A DNA stretch of 25,270 nucleotides, taken from assembly GCA_045656005.1 (NCBI GenBank), contig JAZOQG010000087.1:1-25270 (forward strand), in the 5' to 3' direction. Under the pieces are notes generated by a model, which searched no databases, was not told the DNA's origin, and saw nothing but the letters and a program-made list of their open reading frames with translations. This DNA comes from JAZNQN01 sp045656005. GTDB taxonomy: Bacteria; Bacillota; Clostridia; UMGS1883; UMGS1540. Shown in pieces: positions 15,984-23,245 of this stretch (within the stretch, counting starts at the first letter, position 1; every line of letters begins with the position of its first letter). The position numbers and the translations under genes were made by a program.

Positions 15984-17216
15984 ATGATTATTAAAGACAT
16001 AAAGGCATGGGAAATTTTAGACTCAAGAGGAAATCCGACTATTGAAGCTGAGATTACTTCATCATGCGGCACTAAAGCGAGAGCATCTGTGCCTTCGGGT
16101 GCATCAACAGGGGTACATGAGGCGGTAGAGCTTCGTGATGATGACAGTACACGTTATGGCGGAAAAGGTGTTTTGCAGGCAGTTTCCAATATTGAAGGCG
16201 AAATCCGTGAAGCACTTCTTGGGAAAAACTGCTTAAACCAAAAGGAAATTGATAATCTTTTAATTAACCTTGACGGCACAGAAAACAAATCCCGTCTCGG
16301 TGCAAATGCAATTTTGGCAGTTTCCATCGCGAATGCAAGGCTCGGTGCCGCATGCACGAAATTACCGTTTTACAGATATCTTGGGGGAATTAATTCTTAT
16401 ATGATGCCGCTTCCTATGATGAACATTTTAAACGGCGGTGCACATGCAGACAATAATATAGATATTCAGGAATTTATGATTATGCCCGTAAGCGCAAAAT
16501 CCTTCCAGGTAGGGCTTAAAATGTGCAGCGAGGTTTATCATACCCTTAAAAAGGTTTTGTCCTCACAGGGCCTTTCTACGGGCGTAGGAGATGAAGGGGG
16601 ATTTGCCCCAAGTCTTGACAGCGAGGAAGACGCAATAGAACTTATCATGCGTGCCGTTGAAAAGGCAGGGTACAAACTTTATGAGGACTTTAAAATAGCT
16701 CTTGATGTTGCAAGCAGTGAGTGGTATGAAAACGGTATGTATCGCATGCCTAAAAAAGGAACAGTTATGAGTGGTGAAGAACTTTGCACTTACTATGAAC
16801 ATCTTACAGACTGCTACCCGATTATTTCTATCGAAGACGGTGCGGCAGAGGATGATATGGAAACATGGGACCTTCTTACCAAAAGACTTTCTAAAAAACT
16901 TCAGCTTGTGGGCGATGATTTGTTTGTTACAAACACAAAAAGACTCAAAAATGGTATAGATAAAAAAATTGCAAACTCAATTTTGATTAAACCAAATCAG
17001 ATAGGAACAGTAACCGAAACACTCGATGCAATTCATCTTGCCAAGGAAAACGGCTACGGCACAGTAATTTCACACCGAAGCGGAGAAACAGAGGACACAT
17101 TTATTGCAGACCTTGCGGTAGGCACTAATGCAGGGCAGATAAAAACAGGCGCTCCTTGCAGAAGTGAGAGGAACGCCAAATATAATCGCTTATTAAAAAT
17201 TGAGAGCGAGCTTTAA
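15984..17216 (+). CDS. eno: Enolase
   Basis: This enzyme converts 2-phosphoglycerate to phosphoenolpyruvate. All catalytic and Mg ligands are visible: DSRGNPT (13-19), the mobile-loop SGASTG (39-43), His154 in GGAHADNN, Glu163, Glu204 in GDEGGFAP, metal ligands Asp241, Glu284 and Asp311, Lys336 in LIKPNQIGT and Lys387. At 410 residues it is shorter than the common ~430. The shortening is at the C-terminus, which stops at KYNRLLKIESEL, and in small loops, with no active-site loss. The GGGGGAG ribosome binding site is strong. No convincing promoter consensus was found upstream. A structured repeat begins 8 bases after the stop codon. Confidence 0.97.
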   Translation: MIIKDIKAWEILDSRGNPTIEAEITSSCGTKARASVPSGASTGVHEAVELRDDDSTRYGGKGVLQAVSNIEGEIREALLGKNCLNQKEIDNLLINLDGTENKSRLGANAILAVSIANARLGAACTKLPFYRYLGGINSYMMPLPMMNILNGGAHADNNIDIQEFMIMPVSAKSFQVGLKMCSEVYHTLKKVLSSQGLSTGVGDEGGFAPSLDSEEDAIELIMRAVEKAGYKLYEDFKIALDVASSEWYENGMYRMPKKGTVMSGEELCTYYEHLTDCYPIISIEDGAAEDDMETWDLLTKRLSKKLQLVGDDLFVTNTKRLKNGIDKKIANSILIKPNQIGTVTETLDAIHLAKENGYGTVISHRSGETEDTFIADLAVGTNAGQIKTGAPCRSERNAKYNRLLKIESEL

Positions 17217-17223
17217 GGTGCTG

Positions 17224-17439
17224 TAAAAAAGTCCAGACCGCAAAAAGGCAAGATACTTTCATAAATGCCTCCCTTGTGTAAAGGAAGGTAGGGCGGTATG
17301 CCGACTCGGAGGGATTGTTATGACGAAAAATCAAAATTGATTTTCCTTATATTTAAAGCCTTTTTGCTATGAACAAACTTCACCTCTCGAAGTATAACAT
17401 ACATCTTCGGGTTCAGTTTGTCCATTCTGAAGCATTTTT
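17224..17439 (-). repeat. Three-way-junction repeat element, copy 2
   Basis: This ~216-base element sits between convergent eno and dut. Closing helix: A-run (17225-17230) plus CAGA (17234-17237) with TCTG (17426-17429) plus T-run (17435-17439). P2: GCAAAAAGGC (17240-17249) with 17358-17367, perfect. An A/T hairpin (17327-17344) lies before the right P2 arm. P1: 17374-17384 with 17410-17420, containing hairpin 17389-17395/17399-17405. Joiners are 2, 6 and 5 bases, as in the other copies. It lacks the inserted hairpin in P1 and instead has a distinct small repeat nested in the P2 loop (17267-17319). Confidence 0.8.
17267..17319 (-). repeat. Small nested palindromic repeat inside copy 2
   Basis: Minus-strand reading: a GGAGGGATTGT-complement end, a CGG-TATG-CCG hairpin (17294-17303), then an 8-position hairpin (17268-17275 with 17281-17288) whose single mismatch is C.A on plus but G.U on minus. 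It is GC-richer than its surroundings and absent from the other two element copies. It resembles a short interspersed repeat that I recall from gut Clostridia genomes (CCTCCCTTTACACAAGGGAGG-like core); that resemblance is from memory and unverified. Confidence 0.5.
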
Positions 17440-17450
17440 CCAACCCCTTT

Positions 17451-17897
17451 TTACTTCGTACCCGTGGAACCAAATCCGCCCACGCCGCGTACTGTGTCAG
17501 AAAGCATGTCACATTCTATGAAATTTGCTGCAGCATAGGGCATTATGCACATTTGTGCAATTCGCTCGCCATTTGAAATTACCTGCGGCTCTTCACCGTG
17601 GTTATGGAGTGCTACCATAACCTCGCCTCTGTAATCGGAGTCAACAACACCGACTTTGTTTGCAGGCGCTAAATTGCGTTTTGATGCAAGACCGCTTCTG
17701 GCAAAAATAAATCCGCCGTACCCTTCGGGGATTTCCATTGAAATTCCTGTGTGCACAAGCACCGTCTGGTGCGGCAAAATCTCAATATCGCTTTCGCAAA
17801 GAGCATATAAATCCGCACCTGCGGCAAAAGGTGAGCCGTAGGTGGGGATTTGTGCTTTTTCATCAAGTTTTTTTATATTTACATCAAATTTTATCAT
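17451..17897 (-). CDS. dut: dUTP diphosphatase (trimeric dUTPase)
   Basis: This enzyme hydrolyses dUTP to dUMP and pyrophosphate, keeping uracil out of DNA and supplying dTMP synthesis. All five trimeric-dUTPase motifs are intact in 148 residues: AAGADLYA (25-32), ARSGLA (66-71), VGVVDSDYRGEV (82-93, with the catalytic Asp), GERIAQM (110-116) and the C-terminal RGVGGFGSTG (137-146). It lies 15 bases downstream of the YhaN-like gene and so is the third gene of a yhaO-yhaN-dut unit, which joins nucleotide-pool sanitation with DNA-end processing. Confidence 0.97.
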   Translation of the reverse strand: MIKFDVNIKKLDEKAQIPTYGSPFAAGADLYALCESDIEILPHQTVLVHTGISMEIPEGYGGFIFARSGLASKRNLAPANKVGVVDSDYRGEVMVALHNHGEEPQVISNGERIAQMCIMPYAAANFIECDMLSDTVRGVGGFGSTGTK

Positions 17898-17912
17898 TAT
17901 AATACTCCTTTT

Positions 17913-19886
17913 TTATATATTGTCAAGGTCTATAACGTTTATATCACCTTGTATCTGTGGGATTGGTCGGCAGGTAAAAAATATTATTTGTCCGCCTTCT
18001 GCCGCACGGTGGCATAGAAGAGAAAAGGCCGCTTTTTCTCTTTCTTCATCATATTGCAAAAATGCATCATCAATAATTATCGGCTTGTCATTTTGGAAAA
18101 TAAGGTCAATAATTGCAAGCCTTATTGCAAGATATGTCTGGTCAACTGTACCGAGTGAGAAATATGAAAGCTCTTTCATGGAGTCTTTCTCGGCATTTAC
18201 AGAGAACTTTTTGTCAACATAAATTTTGTCTAAACTTCCGCCCGTAAGCTCTTTGAGATATTCCGATGATTTCTGATTTATAAGGGGAGTAAAGTCGCTT
18301 CGCATTTCTGCAAAAACTTCAGAAAGAGTTTCGAGTGCAAGCGTTGCTGCCTCATATTCAGTTTCCGCATTTTCAAGTTTTGCGATAAGCTCGGCACGTT
18401 TAGCTATAAGAATGTCAGGAGTTTCTTCTGATAAAGCCGCTTCAAGCGAGCCGTCAATCCTCGAGCTTTCCATAATGGCTTCTTGCAAAATGAGTGAAAG
18501 TGCTTCTTCTTCCTCACGAAGTTCTTTCAAAGTGTAGTTACTTTGTGTGGGCGAGAGCGAGGATGTTTTCGCTTTCAGCTCACTTTCTTCTTTTTCCAAA
18601 AGCACTATGTTTTGATTTAGTTCCTCTATCTGATTTTTAAGAGAAAAAATTTTTTCGCTGTACGAAGTAAAAAGCGCTTTTTTCTCGGTGTACTCCCTTA
18701 TGTCACAAACACCAAACTTTGAAAGCATATCGGAAATCTTGTTGTTTCCTGAAACTATTGCATCAAGTTCTTCAAAAAGTTTTAAATTTTGTTTTTTAAG
18801 GTTACCTGCTTTTATAATTTGCACTATTCCAAAACCTATGAAAGCTATTGGAACTAAAAGAAGATAAGCGCTTAATAAAAACAATGGGATTGAAAGTACT
18901 GATAAAGCTATAAATATAATTCCCAGGGTTTTAGATGTGTAAACTGAATTTTCTTTATTTTCAATTTCTTCTTTTATACTGTCAGTTTCGGTAAGGGGAC
19001 AGAACATTTCCTCAGGTGCTTCATTTTCAAAGGCGGAGAGGGAGGAGTGCTTTGACGTCAGCCCTTCAAGTTCCTTGTTTGAAAGGGAAAGTTTTTCTTT
19101 TAAAGTTAAAAGTTTTTGAGAGGTTTCGTGGAGCTTTTCAAAAAGCTCACGGTTTTTAATCCCTTCCGAGTTTTCTTTAAGCTCTGCAAGTTTTTCACGA
19201 AGTCCGTTTATTTCCTCCGAAAGCTCATTTTTTCTTTTTATCTGCCCGAAAGCATCAATTCTCCGCTGATTTGCGTCGGAAATTCTTGTATTTATGTCCG
19301 CAATTTTATTCTTAAGCTCAAATATAAGCCCTTTCTCACCGCGAAGTGCCTTAAATTTCTTTAAGTAATCAGTTATAATCCCTTCGCTTTTCCCGGTGCT
19401 TATATCCTCTGAGGCAGTTTGTGTAAGATTTATAAGTTTTTGTGAAATCTCATCTTCTTCACCGCTTATGGGAGTTTGAAGCTGCTTTATGCAAAGAGTT
19501 TTTAAAAATGTTTCTTCTCCGCAAAGCATTTCCTTTTCGGGAGAAAAGGGATAGCTTTCGGAGTTTGAAATGTCAAAACATTCAAGTTTGTCAAAGCCCT
19601 GACTTTTTCCTGATGTACGTGAAATTTTTACGGTTTTGCCATTATCAAGCAAAATATCGGCACTTCCCGAAAGCGTGGTTTTTCCCCACGGAAGGAAATG
19701 CTTTCTGTCATTTGCCAGAACATTTCCTCTTCCTGAAAAACCATAAAGCATGGCACGGATAAATGCCATAACCGTTGATTTTCCCGCTTCGTTTTTGCCG
19801 CAAATAATGTTAAGTCCGTCTGTAAAATTGATTTCTTTATTTTCAAACTTTCCGTAGGAAGTAAGGTTTAATTTTTTAATCTTCAT
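17913..19886 (-). CDS. yhaN: YhaN/SbcC-like AAA ATPase with coiled coil and membrane hairpin
   Basis: 657 residues. The N-terminal half-ATPase has Walker A GKNEAGKST (30-38). Long coiled-coil segments (about 190-315 and 370-550) flank a hydrophobic pair of helices (about 320-357) in place of the zinc hook of Rad50/SbcC. The C-terminal half-ATPase contains an ABC-type signature region (SYFSLGTVDQTYLAIRLA) and Walker B IIIDDAFLQYDEER. B. subtilis YhaN also has a central membrane region but is longer (about 960 residues). It overlaps the partner nuclease gene by 4 bases (ATGA). The complex would process DNA ends, perhaps at the membrane; this is inferred from Rad50/Mre11 relationship. Confidence 0.85.
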   Translation of the reverse strand: MKIKKLNLTSYGKFENKEINFTDGLNIICGKNEAGKSTVMAFIRAMLYGFSGRGNVLANDRKHFLPWGKTTLSGSADILLDNGKTVKISRTSGKSQGFDKLECFDISNSESYPFSPEKEMLCGEETFLKTLCIKQLQTPISGEEDEISQKLINLTQTASEDISTGKSEGIITDYLKKFKALRGEKGLIFELKNKIADINTRISDANQRRIDAFGQIKRKNELSEEINGLREKLAELKENSEGIKNRELFEKLHETSQKLLTLKEKLSLSNKELEGLTSKHSSLSAFENEAPEEMFCPLTETDSIKEEIENKENSVYTSKTLGIIFIALSVLSIPLFLLSAYLLLVPIAFIGFGIVQIIKAGNLKKQNLKLFEELDAIVSGNNKISDMLSKFGVCDIREYTEKKALFTSYSEKIFSLKNQIEELNQNIVLLEKEESELKAKTSSLSPTQSNYTLKELREEEEALSLILQEAIMESSRIDGSLEAALSEETPDILIAKRAELIAKLENAETEYEAATLALETLSEVFAEMRSDFTPLINQKSSEYLKELTGGSLDKIYVDKKFSVNAEKDSMKELSYFSLGTVDQTYLAIRLAIIDLIFQNDKPIIIDDAFLQYDEEREKAAFSLLCHRAAEGGQIIFFTCRPIPQIQGDINVIDLDNI

Positions 19887-20950
19887 TTTAAGATTTCCTC
19901 CCCTTTTAAAGCAGAAAGGCTTATGGAAATTGCTCTTTTTATAACTTCGTCACTTTTTCCGCTTTTTTTGAGAAGAGATATAACCTTCTCCTCGGTTGCT
20001 CCAAGATTTTTTATTTCAGCCTTTTTTGTTTCGTCAACTATTTTTACAAAGAAAAATTCCTCGTTTAAAAGTTTTGAAATAGCATCCATATTAAAATATA
20101 CATTTTCAGGAAGGGTTCCGCAAAGGGTTATTTCGTAAATATTTTTGCGGTCAAGGGAAGACAACTTTTCCAAAATATCGGAAATCAAAAGGCAGTCCGA
20201 TATATCGACATCAAGTTTTGAAACTGTGCGCTGATTTATTTTGATAAATTCACCTTTAAAATTTCCTTTGTCAATATCAATTTCTAAAAAGCCTTTCTCA
20301 CCGCACTCGTCAAAATATCTGCCCTCGGGAATACCGGGGTATGCTACCATGGTTTCTCCATATTTTTTAAACCCCTCATGTCCGTGAATGTGCCCTGAGG
20401 CGATAAAGTCAAAACCGCTTTCAGAAATTTCCGAAGATGTAAGGGGAGCGGCATCGGTGTATGGAGGAAGTGATGCGTGAGTCAGGAAAATATTGATAAA
20501 GTTTTTGTCGAGCGGGGGGCAGTTTTCTTTGAGATTTATCTCGTCATTTCGGCCTGAAAAGCCATAGCCGTAAACCCTTAAATTTAAATCTTTGATTTCT
20601 GCAAAATCGATTTTTGAGGAAAATACAACAACATTTTCACCTAAATTTACGTTAAAGTAAACCTTGTTTCCCGAAATAAAATCATGGTTTCCGGGGGAAA
20701 TAAAAACATGTGTATCCGGAATTTCCAAGAAGGAGCGTTTTAAAATTTCAGTTGTTTTAAATGAAACATAGTCATTTTCAAATATATCGCCCGAAAGTAA
20801 AAGAACATCGGCATTTTGTTTTTTGGTGTGCTCTATTATTTTTTCAAGAGCCATAAACTGCTCATTTGCTCTTATTTCTGCTTTTTCAGCGGGAAAGCCT
20901 ATGTATGGCGAGTCAAAATGAAAATCACCGCTATGAATTAATTTAACCAA
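19883..20950 (-). CDS. yhaO: YhaO/SbcD-like metallophosphoesterase (DNA exonuclease)
   Basis: 355 residues with the complete Mre11/SbcD metal-site series: SGDFHFD (Asp9, His11), SGDIFEND (Asp55), SPGNHDF (Asn88-His89-Asp90), FLTHAS (near 165) and ASGHIHGH (near 195). The family is a Mn-dependent nuclease acting with an SMC-type ATPase, here the overlapping YhaN-like protein. I use the TTG start at 20950, 5 bases after GAGGTG; no nearby ATG fits, and MVKLIHSGDFHFD aligns with homologous N-termini. Structured repeat copy 3 ends 42 bases upstream of the start. No clean promoter was found, so control through that leader is possible. Confidence 0.88.
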   Translation of the reverse strand: MVKLIHSGDFHFDSPYIGFPAEKAEIRANEQFMALEKIIEHTKKQNADVLLLSGDIFENDYVSFKTTEILKRSFLEIPDTHVFISPGNHDFISGNKVYFNVNLGENVVVFSSKIDFAEIKDLNLRVYGYGFSGRNDEINLKENCPPLDKNFINIFLTHASLPPYTDAAPLTSSEISESGFDFIASGHIHGHEGFKKYGETMVAYPGIPEGRYFDECGEKGFLEIDIDKGNFKGEFIKINQRTVSKLDVDISDCLLISDILEKLSSLDRKNIYEITLCGTLPENVYFNMDAISKLLNEEFFFVKIVDETKKAEIKNLGATEEKVISLLKKSGKSDEVIKRAISISLSALKGEEILK

Positions 20951-20991
20951 AGTACCACCTCGGAGTTATAATTTTGTGTAAAACGGGATGT

Positions 20992-21211
20992 TAAAAAAGC
21001 CCAGACCGCAAAAAGGCAAAATTAATTATAAATACAATTAGCGCAATATGATTGTTTTGAATTTCTCGATGAAAAATCGATTTTCGATTTTTCTAAAGTT
21101 TAAAGCCTTTTTGCTATAAACAAACTTCGCCTCTCGACGTACCATCGTACGCCTTCGGGTAACCCAAAGCCTTTGGCTTTGGCTCAGTTTGTTCATTCTG
21201 CATCTTTTTTT
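20992..21211 (-). repeat. Three-way-junction repeat element, copy 3
   Basis: This ~220-base element fills most of the gap between rpmE and yhaO. Closing helix: AAAAAAG (20993-20999) with CTTTTTT (21204-21210) and CAGA (21002-21005) with TCTG (21197-21200). P2: GCAAAAAGGC (21008-21017) with 21105-21114, perfect, enclosing a 10-bp hairpin (21071-21080/21084-21093). P1: 21121-21131 with 21181-21191; one pair is G-C where copies 1 and 2 have A-T. It contains hairpin 21136-21142/21147-21153 and an inserted AAAGCC-AAA-GGCTTT-type hairpin (minus reading). Joiners are 2, 6 and 5 bases. On the minus strand it would end in a U-run just upstream of yhaO. Confidence 0.8.
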
Positions 21212-21243
21212 CCTATCCCTTGAAACCAAGAGTATTTAAAAAT

Positions 21244-21273
21244 AAAAAGCGCAAAAATATTTTTGCGCTTTTT
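21244..21273 (-). terminator. Intrinsic terminator of rpmE
   Basis: A perfect 14-bp palindromic stem (A-run, GCGC, A-run / complement) with a 2-base apex, starting immediately after the rpmE stop codon. On the minus strand T-runs follow. The symmetry would let it act on both strands. Confidence 0.88.
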
Positions 21274-21274
21274 A

Positions 21275-21478
21275 TTATTTTTCCAAATTGAATCTCTTTT
21301 TGAATTTTTCAACACGGCCGCCAGTATCAACCAACTTCTGTTTACCTGTAAAGAAAGGATGACACTCGGAGCAAATTTCAACAGAAAGATTTTCCTTAGT
21401 CGAACCGGTTTCTATAACATTTCCGCAAGCACACTTAATAGTAGTTGCTTTGTAATCGGGATGAATTCCTTCTCTCAT
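21275..21478 (-). CDS. rpmE: Large ribosomal subunit protein bL31 (zinc-binding type)
   Basis: A 67-residue ribosomal protein. It begins MREGIHPDYKATTIKCACGN and carries the CxC...CxxC zinc ligands (KCACGN and ICSECHPFFTGKQK), so it is the zinc-containing C+ form of L31. The start ATG 21478 follows GAGGTG by 6 bases; the open frame upstream (to 21505) contains that site and is not coding. It has its own promoter and terminator and is monocistronic. Confidence 0.97.
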   Translation of the reverse strand: MREGIHPDYKATTIKCACGNVIETGSTKENLSVEICSECHPFFTGKQKLVDTGGRVEKFKKRFNLEK

Positions 21479-21519
21479 TTGTTTCACCTCTTTCATGACG
21501 TTCATCTAATAACTCAATC

Positions 21520-21548
21520 ATTATAACACACATTTTTCCATAATGCAA
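21520..21548 (-). promoter_or_regulatory. Promoter of rpmE
   Basis: On the minus strand TTGCAT (21548-21543), a 17-base spacer and a perfect TATAAT (21525-21520) preceded by TGT, an extended -10. The predicted start is near 21513, giving a ~35-base leader. Confidence 0.78.
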
Positions 21549-21565
21549 GCAAAAAACATAAAAAA

Positions 21566-22684
21566 TTAAAAAATATTTTTTTCTGCATAGGAAATAAGTG
21601 TTTCCCTTTTGTTTTTGAGCTGATTTTTTATTACAAGCTCTAAAATTTCACAAAGTTTTTTCCCTATTTCTTTTCCTCTGTATCCTATACGTATAAGGTC
21701 ATCTCCTGAAACCTTCAGCATTGATACATTAAAGCAGTCACCGTTTCTTAGTATTTCCGAAAGAGTTTTTTCTGCCCTGTCATTTTTAAGTGAATTTATG
21801 AGGAAAGATACATTTTCCAATCCGTGTTTTGAAAGTAGCATTAAAATATTTTCTCTGCTTTTTATATCAGTATTTAAGTTTTCTCTTAAAAAGTTTATTC
21901 TTTTTTCCTGCTTTGAAGGAAGGAGGAGAAAATCCGTATCAGGGAAAAGTGCTAAAGTTCCTTCTTTGCTGTAAAGGTGCATTTTTTCTGCTATACTTTT
22001 TGTGTCTGCACCTGTTAAAAATAGAAAAACCTCTGAAAATTCTAAAAGTACATCTTTGGCATACCCGCCTTTTAAAAGTTTTAAAAATTCATCTGTTATC
22101 CTCTCTTTTGAAACAAAGCGAAGGAGTTTGTAAAGTTTTAATATTGCGTTTTTGGTTTCCTCTTCAATTTTAAAACCCAATACTGCGGAAAATCTCAGTG
22201 CTCTTAAAATGCGAAGGGCATCTTCCAAAAATCTTTTTTCTGCGTTTCCCACACAGCGGATAATTTTGTTTTTTAAATCTTCCTGGCCGCCGAAGGGGTC
22301 GAAAATATTGGCAAAGTCTAATGCCATTGCATTTATTGTAAAATCCCTTCTTGACAAATCTTCTTTAAGAGATGGGGTAAACGTAACGCACGCAGGCTTT
22401 CTGTGCCCTATATACTCGCCATCTATTCTATATGTTGTAATTTCTACATTTTCATTTTCTAAAACTACAGTAACCGTTCCGTGAGAAATTCCTGTTTCTA
22501 TCACTTTGAAATCAGAAAATGCAGCTTTGATCTCGCTGGGAAGTGCATTTGTGCATATATCAATGTCGGAAGGCGGAATGTTCATCAGAATATTTCTCAC
22601 AAAGCCACCCACAACATATGCCTCAAATCCGTTTTTTTCAAGTTTTTTTATAATGATTTTTGAAATATCAAGTAAACTTTTCAT
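21566..22684 (-). CDS. cca: CCA-adding tRNA nucleotidyltransferase / poly(A) polymerase family (class II)
   Basis: 372 residues. The head domain shows VVGGFVRNIL, the catalytic SDIDICTNA (two Asp metal ligands), VTFTPSLKEDLSRRDFTINAMA and IFDPFGGQEDLKNKIIRC; RFLEDALRILRALRFSA is the base-specificity (neck) helix. The usual VRD reads VRN here. The enzyme adds or repairs the 3' CCA of tRNAs; in some Firmicutes-like lineages such proteins are split into CC- and A-adding enzymes, which cannot be told apart by eye. There is no HD domain. AAAGGA precedes the ATG by 9 bases. It is convergent with nothing; rpmE lies downstream on the same strand with its own promoter. Confidence 0.9.
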   Translation of the reverse strand: MKSLLDISKIIIKKLEKNGFEAYVVGGFVRNILMNIPPSDIDICTNALPSEIKAAFSDFKVIETGISHGTVTVVLENENVEITTYRIDGEYIGHRKPACVTFTPSLKEDLSRRDFTINAMALDFANIFDPFGGQEDLKNKIIRCVGNAEKRFLEDALRILRALRFSAVLGFKIEEETKNAILKLYKLLRFVSKERITDEFLKLLKGGYAKDVLLEFSEVFLFLTGADTKSIAEKMHLYSKEGTLALFPDTDFLLLPSKQEKRINFLRENLNTDIKSRENILMLLSKHGLENVSFLINSLKNDRAEKTLSEILRNGDCFNVSMLKVSGDDLIRIGYRGKEIGKKLCEILELVIKNQLKNKRETLISYAEKNIF

Positions 22685-22720
22685 TTTTGAAAGTCCTTTA
22701 AAAAATATTTGCTTGAGGAT

Positions 22721-22749
22721 ATTTTAACATAAGGAAGAAAAAAATTCAA
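22721..22749 (-). promoter_or_regulatory. Promoter of cca
   Basis: On the minus strand TTGAAT (22749-22744), a 17-base spacer and TAAAAT (22726-22721). The predicted start is near 22714, giving a ~30-base leader with the AAAGGA site. Confidence 0.65.
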
Positions 22750-22831
22750 TATTTGACCGTTATTTTACAAAAAAGTGTGTACATAATAAGAAATATATGA
22801 TAAAATTATTAGAATGATTGGAGGTATAAAA

Positions 22832-23245
22832 ATGAAAATTTATATTGCGGCATCATGGAAACATCAGCATGCAGTTGAAATGCTTACAAATCTTTTGGAG
22901 GAGAGAGGGCATACTATTTTGTCATGGCTTCGTGAGGGGAGACCTGAGGAAGCGTTCCTTTCCAAAAAAGACCTTGATAATTTTATAAAAAGCGATATAG
23001 GAAAACAGGTTTTTGATTTTTGTGTAACATCAGTAAAAAGTGCGGACCTTATAATTTATGTAGGTCCATCAGGGTGTGACGCATGGGCGGAGATTGGTGC
23101 GGCTTACGGACTTGGAAAACCGATTTTCGGTCTTCTTGCAAAATCCGAGGATGTTGGAATGATGCGCCATATGATTATAGAATGGTTCCAAAGTGTAACG
23201 GCACTGCTCCAAAACGTTGATAAATTCTCAGAGGAGATGAAATAA
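22832..23245 (+). CDS. Nucleoside 2-deoxyribosyltransferase-like protein
   Basis: A 137-residue soluble alpha/beta protein. It opens with MKIYIAASWKHQHAVE (a Rossmann-like first strand) and has the central LIIYVGPSGCDAWAEIGAAYGLGKPI segment, the D/E-bearing core that nucleoside 2-deoxyribosyltransferases and DNPH1-type N-glycosidases share. In those families the Glu is the nucleophile attacking the deoxyribose; here the Glu of WAEIG would serve. Substrate is not known. The start is ATG 22832, following GGAGGT; an in-frame ATG at 22814 lies before that site. Its stop overlaps the endonuclease IV start by 1 base, so they are translationally coupled, suggesting nucleotide salvage/repair. Confidence 0.72.
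   Translation: MKIYIAASWKHQHAVEMLTNLLEERGHTILSWLREGRPEEAFLSKKDLDNFIKSDIGKQVFDFCVTSVKSADLIIYVGPSGCDAWAEIGAAYGLGKPIFGLLAKSEDVGMMRHMIIEWFQSVTALLQNVDKFSEEMK

Noticed and set aside
17318..17512. Minus-strand open frame across repeat copy 2, sharing peptide strings (REVKFVHSKKALN) with a frame at 21038-21229
   Set aside because: The shared peptide comes from the repeated DNA element. In copy 1 the homologous frame is broken by a 13-base inserted hairpin and stops, and base changes keep pairing rather than coding.
13063..21211. CRISPR array or classical MITE with target-site duplication
   Set aside because: The copies are kilobases apart, not regularly spaced direct repeats, and no consistent flanking duplication is visible at the three ends.
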